Position numbers and translations under genes: made by a program. DNA of 5,929 nucleotides, from NCBI GenBank assembly GCA_002398845.1, contig DHBY01000012.1, forward strand, positions 1 through 5,929, given 5' to 3'. The stretch is from Firmicutes bacterium UBA4916. Its GTDB lineage: Bacteria; Bacillota; Clostridia; Tissierellales; Tepidimicrobiaceae. Below are positions 1-4,833 of this stretch, piece by piece (the first letter of the stretch is position 1; each line of letters opens with the position of its first letter). The notes below the pieces were generated by a model. The model searched no databases, was not told the origin of the DNA, and saw only the letters and a program-made list of their open reading frames with translations.

Positions 1-1652
1 AAATCCTCTATAGCCACAGATTTTCCTTTGAAATGAATTACTAAATATACCAAAATGCCTCCAATTAACAAAATTATTATTGGATTCATTATAATAAGTC
101 CTGATATAAAATAGCATATTATAGATATAGCTGATACTACCATGGCATAAGGCATTTGTGTCTTAACATGGTCTAAGTGATCTGAACCAGCAGCCATTGA
201 AGACATAATAGTTGTATCTGAAATTGGAGAAACATGGTCTCCTAAAATTGCTCCACTTAAAACTGTACTTAAAGTGATTATTAGCATAATGGGATCTGCT
301 CCCATTTCTATATAGCTTTCTGCTAAAGGTAGTGCCAATGGTGTTACAATGGCCATAGTACCCCAAGCAGTACCTGTAGCTATGGATATAAGTCCTGCAA
401 TTATAAATACAATAACAGGAAGTAGTACTGCTGGTATAGCTCCTGATACAGCCCCAACTAAGAATCTAGCAGTTCCTACATCAGAGGTTACACTACCAAT
501 TGACCAAGCTAAAACCAATATGGTACAGGCAATAACCATGGATTTTGCACCTTCCATCCAAGTGTCAAAAGCCTCTCCTACTGTATAAATCTTTTGTGCT
601 ACACCCATTACTATAGCTACTAAACTGGCAGTTAATGAGCCCCATAATAGAGCCTTAAAAGAATCCCCATTACTAAAAGCTTCCTTAAAACCTACACCAG
701 CTCCTAAACTAGCAGCACCTGTATACCAAATTCCAATAAATACAACAACTATTAAAATTACTATAGGGATAATAGCATTATAGGCTTTAAGCTCTATACC
801 TTCTTTAATTTCCATAAGTGCTATTTCATCCCCACTCATTGGATTGGAATCATCTGCTACAAGTTTCCCTGTAAGTCTAGCTCTTTTTTCTGCTTCATAC
901 ATTGGACCAAAATCTTTTTGAGTTAATACGAGTAATAAAACCATTAATAATGAAAAAATACAATAATACATATATGGAATAGTTTTTAAAAAAATACTAT
1001 AACCGTTGACTTCCATACCCATATTATTATAAGTCTCAGTTATAACTCCAACCATATAGCCTACCCAGGTAGAAACTATAGCAAGGCCTGTAATTGGTGC
1101 AGCAGTAGAGTCTATAATATAGGATAATTTTTCTTTTGAAATATTATTTTTGTCTGTTAAAGGGCTCATTGTAGGACCAACTATTAGGGCATTGGCATAA
1201 TCATCGAAAAATACTAAAATGCCTAAAAGCCAAGTAAAAAGTTGAGCACTTCTTGGGTTATTAATTTTTTTACCTAGGCCCTCTGCAACAGCCAAGGTCC
1301 CACCCATTTTGTTTACTAATCCAATTAATCCGCCAATGGCTAATAGAAAAATTATTACACTGGCAGAGTCCGGATCTGCTAGGGAACCCACAATATACTT
1401 GTCTATGGAACGTAAAAATCCAACTACTGGATTCCATCCATTTAGCATTGTAGCCCCTAAAAATATACCTAAAAATAAGGATAATAAAACCTGTTCTGTA
1501 ACAAAGGCTAATACAATTGCTAAAAGTGGTGGCAAAATGGATATCCAACCAAAGTTTACTTCGGTACCTTCACCTTCTGCAAAGACTGGCACTGCGAGTA
1601 CTAGTATTAAAAAAAATAATACAGTTAAAACTTTCATTTTGTTTCTTCTCAT
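1..1652 (-). CDS. NhaC-family Na+/H+ antiporter (C-terminus cut by window edge)
   Basis: Polytopic inner-membrane transporter of the NhaC family, expected to exchange Na+ for H+ (some family members exchange organic anions or amino acids instead). The frame is open for 550 codons from the ATG at 1652-1650 to the left edge, with no stop seen. The start follows a perfect AAGGAGG site with 7-nt spacing. Residues 7-25 are a hydrophobic, signal-like first segment ending VFAEGEG, followed by many membrane segments. Family hallmarks are visible: FFDDYANALIVGP at about 148-160, DSTAAPITGLAIVSTW at about 181-196, ATGTAWGTMAI at about 425-435, and GDHVSPISDTTIMSS at about 471-485. A charged cytoplasmic-type loop lies at about 245-290. 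The in-window length already reaches the usual family size, so few residues are probably missing. It lies directly downstream of a decayed alanine racemase on the same strand; I saw no convincing promoter of its own. The family call is firm; the substrate is not determined. Confidence 0.93.
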   Translation of the reverse strand, partial: MRRNKMKVLTVLFFLILVLAVPVFAEGEGTEVNFGWISILPPLLAIVLAFVTEQVLLSLFLGIFLGATMLNGWNPVVGFLRSIDKYIVGSLADPDSASVIIFLLAIGGLIGLVNKMGGTLAVAEGLGKKINNPRSAQLFTWLLGILVFFDDYANALIVGPTMSPLTDKNNISKEKLSYIIDSTAAPITGLAIVSTWVGYMVGVITETYNNMGMEVNGYSIFLKTIPYMYYCIFSLLMVLLLVLTQKDFGPMYEAEKRARLTGKLVADDSNPMSGDEIALMEIKEGIELKAYNAIIPIVILIVVVFIGIWYTGAASLGAGVGFKEAFSNGDSFKALLWGSLTASLVAIVMGVAQKIYTVGEAFDTWMEGAKSMVIACTILVLAWSIGSVTSDVGTARFLVGAVSGAIPAVLLPVIVFIIAGLISIATGTAWGTMAIVTPLALPLAESYIEMGADPIMLIITLSTVLSGAILGDHVSPISDTTIMSSMAAGSDHLDHVKTQMPYAMVVSAISIICYFISGLIIMNPIIILLIGGILVYLVIHFKGKSVAIED

Positions 1653-1702
1653 AAAATTCCTCCTTGTGTATTATTTATATATTTATAACTTAAGTCCCTG
1701 TC

Positions 1703-2123
1703 TTTAAAACCAAGTCTATTAAATCCTGTATCATATTTTATATGGACAACAGGTTTAGTATTATATTTAATGCCTAAATCATTTAAAATCCTAGCTTGTC
1801 TATATGAGAAGATGGTCTAGGTAATATTATTTTTAACTACATATTCCAAATGACTATCAGGAGTAAATCTCATAATAAATATTTATATCCCTTAAAGTTT
1901 CTTCTAAGCTCTAATGCTTCCGTAAGAGTTGCTACAACTAAATAGTCTACTCCATTTTCATTAACTCCTTGGCTATTCCTATAGCTCTATGGCCATAGGC
2001 ATTAGCCTTAACAACTGCTGCTATAACAACTTTTTCTCCAAACATATTCCTTATGTTTTTTAAATTAAATGCTAAATTATCAAGATTAACTTCAAGAATT
2101 ATATCCCTCAATAGAGGTTCCAT
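1703..2123 (-). pseudogene. alr: Alanine racemase N-terminal remnant (frameshifted, truncated)
   Basis: Remnant of a PLP-dependent alanine racemase, which makes D-alanine for peptidoglycan. From the ATG at 2123-2121, preceded by GAGGG, the first frame reads EVNLDNLAFNLKNIR and then VVKANAYGHRAIGIAKEL, the signature around the PLP-binding lysine (Lys39 here). It hits TAG at 1949-1947. A one-base loss near 1963 explains this, because the next frame continues NENGVDYLVVATLTEALELR. That frame stops after about 30 residues. A further shift recovers FTPDSHLEYVVKNNIT, then an in-frame TAG at 1819-1817, then TIFSYRQARILNDLG and VHIKYDTGFNRLGFK. Homology ends near family residue 140 of about 370, so the rest of the barrel and the C-terminal domain with the second catalytic residue (a tyrosine) are gone. 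The remnant stops about 50 nt before the antiporter start, which suggests a deletion joined the two. It cannot encode a working enzyme. Confidence 0.9.
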
Positions 2124-2645
2124 AATTAATTCCCTCAGCCTCTTTATATTTCATTTCTAAGTAAATCCCTATAAATCTCCATTAGCATAAGTCCGAGTTT
2201 TCGGAATTTCTTTAATAGAGTCTATGATATAAATAGTAATACCTGCTTTCCATATTATCCATCCTCCATTCCAATACATTCCCACTTAATAATTCTGACC
2301 ATCCCTTTACATATTCATCACAGCTCCTTTATAAATTATTTCTTTAACTTTATTAAAGCAAGAATCATGCCAATTATTAAAGTGGCAGAATACCCACACT
2401 CTTCAAGAAAAAATTCTAATTCTATTAGTATATTTTCCATACATCCGTACTGCCTTCCGTTTTTATGGAATATTTGTGATAAATCTATCTTAATTACAAA
2501 GGTAAAGGGGGTAAGGCATAACTGAACTGATATGCTCCCTTTAAAGTATACAGATATTGAACATAAAGAATATAAAAATATAATTCAAAATCCTCCTAAG
2601 TCACTTCGTGCTAAATTAGCTAATAATGTGGCTTTTTAGTAGTTG
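2124..2645. other. Gene-free, apparently decayed stretch upstream of the alr remnant
   Basis: No intact gene of convincing quality is visible over these roughly 520 bases. On the minus strand, protein-like fragments in shifting frames are spread over about 2180-2440, for example DEYVKGWSELLSGNVLEW and, in another frame, AGITIYIIDSIKEIPKT. This pattern resembles an old coding sequence broken by indels, as in the neighbouring alanine racemase remnant, but I do not recognise the family. A loose inverted repeat lies at 2431-2441 and 2464-2474 (9 of 11 positions pair, 22-nt loop), with no T tail that would make it a terminator. The stretch from about 2475 to 2645 shows only a weak 36-codon plus-strand frame (2532-2639) with no well-placed ribosome binding site. 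Confidence 0.4.
2336..2440 (-). CDS. Possible 34-residue hydrophobic peptide or fragment of a decayed gene
   Basis: A short minus-strand frame begins ATG at 2440-2438 and ends TAA at 2338-2336. The product has an acidic start (ELEFFLEECGYS), then a hydrophobic run (ATLIIGMILALI) and a LKLKK-like basic end. This could be a single-span membrane peptide. A GGAAGG-like site lies about 12 nt upstream, which is far for a good ribosome binding site. Translation-like sequence continues past the stop in another frame (VKEIIYKGA, then DEYVKGWSELL), so I think it more likely that this is one piece of a frameshifted older gene than a genuine small protein. Family not recognised. Confidence 0.18.
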   Translation of the reverse strand: MENILIELEFFLEECGYSATLIIGMILALIKLKK

Positions 2646-2682
2646 AATAAATTAGTATCTTAGTGCCAAGCTTGGGTATTTA
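2646..2682 (+). repeat. 37-bp direct repeat, copy A (upstream of mscL)
   Basis: This copy matches the copy at 3416-3452 at 32 of 37 positions in the same orientation. The shared core is TTAGTGCC..GCTTGG.TATTTA. Copy A holds a perfect 10-bp palindrome, CCAAGCTTGG, at 2666-2675. The copies lie outside coding sequence and bracket mscL. The element type is unknown; a degenerate interspersed repeat or the relic of a small mobile element are the options. Confidence 0.6.
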
Positions 2683-2703
2683 AGCTTGTCCTATTCCTGA
2701 ATA

Positions 2704-2732
2704 TTTATTAAAGTTTTATTCTTAACTATAAT
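2704..2732 (+). promoter_or_regulatory. Candidate mscL promoter
   Basis: A perfect TATAAT -10 box lies at 2727-2732, with a weak -35 (TTTATT, 2704-2709) at 17-bp spacing. Transcription would start near 2739, about 33 nt before the mscL start codon. The -10 is convincing and the -35 is poor. Confidence 0.42.
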
Positions 2733-2771
2733 GGGTATCTATTGGAAATAGAGAAAGGAGTGGATGAATAC

Positions 2772-3215
2772 ATGCTTAAAGAATTTAAAGAATTTGCCGT
2801 AAAAGGCAATGTGTTAGACTTAGCCATTGGAGTAGTTATTGGAGGGGCCTTCGGGAATATTGTTTCACCCCTGGTCAATGATATTATAATGCCAATTGTT
2901 GGAGGACTTATTGGTAATCTAGATTTTAGTAATTTCTTTATTAGTTTAGATGGCAATAAATATGCAACATTAAAACAAGCACAAGAGGCAGGAGCTGCCA
3001 CATTAAATTATGGATTATTCCTCAATACAGCTATTGAATTTCTTATTATTTCTTTTTCTATATTTATAGTAATTAAACAAATTAATAAACTTAAGAGAGA
3101 AGAAAAACCAGCACCAGCAACAAGCAAGAAATGTGATTACTGCTTTACTGAAATCCCTATAGAAGCAACTAGATGCCCCCACTGTACATCTAAATTAGAT
3201 TCAGTAGATTCATAA
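2772..3215 (+). CDS. mscL: Large-conductance mechanosensitive channel MscL with C-terminal zinc ribbon
   Basis: Homopentameric membrane channel that opens under membrane tension to release solutes during hypo-osmotic shock. The 147-residue product starts MLKEFKEFAVKGNVLDLAIG, the amphipathic N-terminal helix and start of TM1 typical of MscL; TM1 continues through GGAFGNIVSPLVNDIIMPIVG to about residue 45. A periplasmic loop (about 46-80, with FISLDG) follows, and TM2 covers about 81-101. A charged KLKREE and a Pro/Ala linker lead to C121-x2-C124 and C135-x2-C138, a zinc-ribbon pattern. This occupies the place where E. coli MscL has its LLTEIRDLL helical bundle. I chose the ATG at 2772 over the in-frame ATG at 2742 because AAAGGAG lies at 2754-2760 and the protein then begins at the conserved family start. 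The gene appears monocistronic, with gene-poor, repeat-bearing DNA on both sides. Confidence in the family is very high. Confidence 0.97.
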   Translation: MLKEFKEFAVKGNVLDLAIGVVIGGAFGNIVSPLVNDIIMPIVGGLIGNLDFSNFFISLDGNKYATLKQAQEAGAATLNYGLFLNTAIEFLIISFSIFIVIKQINKLKREEKPAPATSKKCDYCFTEIPIEATRCPHCTSKLDSVDS

Positions 3216-3231
3216 TAGGATACCCACAATA

Positions 3232-3260
3232 TTTTTGCATCTGAAATGATTAAGCAAAAA
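3232..3260 (+). terminator. Weak candidate terminator after mscL
   Basis: TTTTTGC (3232-3238) can pair with GCAAAAA (3254-3260) around a 15-nt loop, starting 17 nt after the mscL stop. The stem has only two G-C pairs and is followed by A residues and only a short T run (3262-3264), so it does not fit a good intrinsic terminator. It is the only hairpin near the mscL stop that I could find. Confidence 0.22.
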
Positions 3261-3350
3261 ATTTATGTTATAATAATATCAAATTAATAATAGATGGATT
3301 ATCCTTGTAAAACCTGGGTGGACTCTGGTACCTTTGTACATACTACCCTT

Positions 3351-3387
3351 AATAAGTTGGCAACCTAATTCCTAACTTGGATATTTA
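3351..3387 (+). repeat. 37-bp direct repeat, copy C (diverged, downstream of mscL)
   Basis: Same orientation as the other two copies and identical to the copy at 3416-3452 at 27 of 37 positions. Both ends are conserved (AATAAGTT at the left, CTTGGATATTTA at the right) and the centre has diverged. Starts of this copy and the next are 65 bp apart. Confidence 0.5.
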
Positions 3388-3415
3388 ATTCATAACTATT
3401 ACTGTGCTTGTACGT

Positions 3416-3452
3416 AATAAGTTAGTATGTTAGTGCCGGGCTTGGATATTTA
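3416..3452 (+). repeat. 37-bp direct repeat, copy B (downstream of mscL)
   Basis: Best match to the copy upstream of mscL (32 of 37 positions, no gaps). The core is TTAGTGCCGGGCTTGGATAT. It lies about 65 nt upstream of the promoter at 3516. Confidence 0.6.
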
Positions 3453-3515
3453 TTTACAAATTAGAAATCTCCTCATCTTCAATGAAAAAGATATATTAAA
3501 AAAGTAAAATTTCCC

Positions 3516-3544
3516 TTGCAAATATATATCTTATATTATATAAT
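3516..3544 (+). promoter_or_regulatory. Sigma-A-type promoter of the hydrolase-DUF3870-epimerase operon or its leader RNA
   Basis: TTGCAA (3516-3521) and a perfect TATAAT (3539-3544) are separated by exactly 17 bp, in an AT-rich spacer. Predicted transcription start is about 3551. This is the best promoter in the window, and it is the only good candidate for the downstream operon. The 5' leader would be about 140 nt, unusually long for a simple operon. Confidence 0.65.
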
Positions 3545-3550
3545 ATAATA

Positions 3551-3664
3551 CAACAGAATATTTAGAAAATTGTCACTTGCTTATTCAGATGTATAACATC
3601 GTCATAAACAAGGTCATTGGAATCATGTATAGTTTGCTGTACATTTCTATGACCTTGTTTTTTT
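3551..3664 (+). ncRNA. Putative attenuated leader RNA or independent short RNA
   Basis: A transcript from the 3516-3544 promoter to the terminator T-run would be about 114 nt and carries no gene with a ribosome binding site. It contains a small hairpin, GATGT (3588-3592) with ACATC (3596-3600), followed by the long terminator hairpin. GTCAT occurs twice (3601-3605 and 3613-3617), so the terminator's 3' arm could pair with either, a possible basis for alternative folds. I do not recognise a known riboswitch, T-box or protein-binding leader. Ends are inferred. Confidence 0.35.
3606..3664 (+). terminator. Intrinsic terminator or attenuator in the operon leader
   Basis: AAACAAGGTCAT (3606-3617) is perfectly complementary to ATGACCTTGTTT (3649-3660), and seven T residues run from 3658 to 3664. 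The 31-nt apical part folds further: GAA (3620-3622) with TTC (3645-3647), and ATGTA (3625-3629) with TACAT (3640-3644), giving one long, almost continuous hairpin. It lies inside the leader, 29 nt before the start codon of the serine hydrolase and nearly 400 nt after mscL. It therefore either ends a separate short RNA or conditionally blocks entry into the operon. Confidence 0.8.
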
Positions 3665-3693
3665 AAATGTGTATATATAAAGGGGTGAAATAT

Positions 3694-4473
3694 ATGGATT
3701 TTAAAAAGAGGATAGATGATATTATTAATTCAACGGAAGCTAATATAGGCTTAGCAGTAAAGAATATCACTACACAGGATATCATATTTATAAATGAGGA
3801 AAAGATATTTCCTTCTGCTAGCCTAATAAAATTATTTATATTTGCTGAAGCTTGTAGGCAAATGAAAGAAGGTAGAATAGGGCTCAACCAAAAAATAACA
3901 TTAACAGATGATGATAAGGTAAATGGAGCCGGTATATTAAAGGAACTAAATTCTGGGCACAAATTTGCAATAGGTGAATTATTAACATTAATGACTATTA
4001 TTAGTGACAATACTGCCACAAATATAATCATTGATACTTTAGGAATGGGTAATATAAATGCTACAATAAATAATCTAGGCTTTAGCTCTACCATGCTCCA
4101 AAGGAAAATGATGGACTTCAAAGCTGCAAAAGAGGGCAAAGAAAATATAACTAGTGCAAAGGATATATTAAAAATTCTTGATTTATTAGTTAAGGGAACT
4201 CTCATAGATAGAGAAAGTTCTCAGCTTATTATAGACGCTTTAAAGAAACAGCAAGTAAAAGGAAGATTAGATTTATATCTCCCAGAGGATGTAGTAATAG
4301 CTCATAAGACTGGTGATTTATATTGCCTAGAGCATGATGTGGGTATAGTATATTTACAGGACAATCCTTATATTATATGTGTTTTAACGAATGAAAATAT
4401 ATCAAATAAAGAAGGTAGGAAGATAATAGGGAAATTATCAAAGATAGTTTATGAAGAATTTTCAAGACAATAA
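3694..4473 (+). CDS. Class A beta-lactamase-fold serine hydrolase, no signal peptide
   Basis: A 259-residue serine hydrolase of the beta-lactamase2/penicillin-recognising fold. The three active-site elements are present and correctly spaced: S43-L-I-K46 (nucleophile and general base, in FPSASLIKLF), S104-D-N106, and K205-T-G207 (in AHKTGDL). In place of the omega loop with the deacylating Glu166 of true class A beta-lactamases it has R137-KMMD141 and then GKEN (148-151), a pattern I associate with non-lactamase members of the family. The N-terminus (MDFKKRIDDII) has no signal peptide or membrane segment, so the enzyme is predicted to be cytoplasmic. I prefer the ATG at 3694 to the in-frame ATG at 3667 because AAGGGGTGA sits at 3679-3687. 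It is the first gene of an operon with DUF3870 and a dipeptide epimerase, 16 nt before the next start. I infer an amide or ester hydrolase acting on small cell-wall-type peptides; the substrate is unproven. Confidence 0.9.
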   Translation: MDFKKRIDDIINSTEANIGLAVKNITTQDIIFINEEKIFPSASLIKLFIFAEACRQMKEGRIGLNQKITLTDDDKVNGAGILKELNSGHKFAIGELLTLMTIISDNTATNIIIDTLGMGNINATINNLGFSSTMLQRKMMDFKAAKEGKENITSAKDILKILDLLVKGTLIDRESSQLIIDALKKQQVKGRLDLYLPEDVVIAHKTGDLYCLEHDVGIVYLQDNPYIICVLTNENISNKEGRKIIGKLSKIVYEEFSRQ

Positions 4474-4489
4474 GGGCAAGGTGATATAA

Positions 4490-4816
4490 TTGTACTCTAA
4501 GGAAACTGTATTTATAGTTGGACATGGAAAGACAAACCTTGATAATGCTATAACTGAGAAATTTAAAATATTTTTTATAGGATTTGTAGTAGATACAAAA
4601 ACAGATTTAATTGTTGATCTTGATTGCACGTCTACAATAAGAACTACAAAGGATTTTGTTTATAGTATTTTTATAAACAAGAGACTGGATGAGTTTGATG
4701 CATTGATTGAAAAAGAAATAGAAAGGAGATACTTTGGTTCCTCTAAAAAAGCCATAATTACTGCATATAAAGACGCTGTGAAAAAGTATTCTGAAGTTAA
4801 ATCTAAATACTATTAG
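4490..4816 (+). CDS. DUF3870 domain protein of unknown function
   Basis: A 108-residue soluble protein that I recognise as DUF3870. Features typical of the family as I recall it are the N-terminal beta strand VFIVGHGK (7-14), FFIGFVVD (28-35), a D-x-DCTSTIRTTKDF segment (43-56), SIFINKRLD (59-67), and the C-terminal RRYFGSSKKAI (79-89) leading into a YKDAVKKY helix. There is no signal peptide or membrane segment. The start is TTG at 4490-4492, preceded by AAGGTGA at 4478-4484; no ATG lies near enough to serve. The gene is 16 nt after the serine hydrolase stop and 17 nt before the epimerase start, so it is almost certainly co-transcribed with them. No function is known to me. Context suggests a role with the epimerase and hydrolase in handling dipeptides, either as a binding or accessory protein or as an enzyme. 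Confidence 0.85.
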   Translation: MYSKETVFIVGHGKTNLDNAITEKFKIFFIGFVVDTKTDLIVDLDCTSTIRTTKDFVYSIFINKRLDEFDALIEKEIERRYFGSSKKAIITAYKDAVKKYSEVKSKYY

Positions 4817-4833
4817 ATGGAGGTTCATATAAT

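Larger units (their letters stand above)
3216..3515. other. Gene-free region downstream of mscL carrying two repeat copies
   Basis: About 300 bases with no credible coding frame on either strand. The region holds a weak A/T-rich inverted repeat just after mscL (3232-3260) and an isolated TATAAT at 3269-3274 without a matching -35. It also contains two copies of the 37-bp repeat (3351-3387 and 3416-3452). The repeats seem part of longer related blocks, because TTGTACATA at 3334-3342 and TTGTACGTA at 3408-3416 precede each copy. Confidence 0.5.

Noticed and set aside
1309..1707. A 132-codon plus-strand frame opposite the antiporter gene
   Set aside because: It is antisense to the conserved NhaC-family frame, has no sensible ribosome binding site and shows the biased composition of a shadow frame. 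The same applies to 349-588.
1653..1760. Promoter for the antiporter gene within AT-rich TATAAA/TATAAT-like sequence
   Set aside because: Several -10-like strings exist, but none has a reasonable -35 at 16-18 bp, so I did not annotate one.
2532..2639. A 36-codon plus-strand frame beginning MLPLKYTDIEHKEYK
   Set aside because: The only purine-rich stretch is more than 20 nt upstream, no family is recognised, and the surrounding DNA looks non-coding or decayed.
2742..2771. Upstream in-frame ATG for mscL
   Set aside because: The added residues are not part of the conserved MscL N-terminus, and the ribosome binding site AAAGGAG lies between this ATG and the one at 2772.
3351..3452. The repeat copies downstream of mscL as a CRISPR array
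   Set aside because: Only two diverged units are present locally, a third lies about 670 bp away, and there are no regular spacers or cas genes.
3589..3666. A 25-codon hydrophobic frame (MYNIVINKVIG...) spanning the leader terminator, a possible leader peptide
   Set aside because: No ribosome binding site precedes the ATG, and the frame follows the terminator palindrome itself, so it is probably accidental. It would become interesting if conserved in related leaders.
3667..3693. Upstream in-frame ATG for the serine hydrolase
   Set aside because: It sits 2 nt after the terminator T-run with no ribosome binding site, while AAGGGGTGA lies just before the ATG at 3694.
3663..4205. A 180-codon minus-strand frame opposite the serine hydrolase
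   Set aside because: It is antisense to a gene with all catalytic motifs intact; its hydrophobic look arises from the complement of Lys/Asn/Ile-rich codons.
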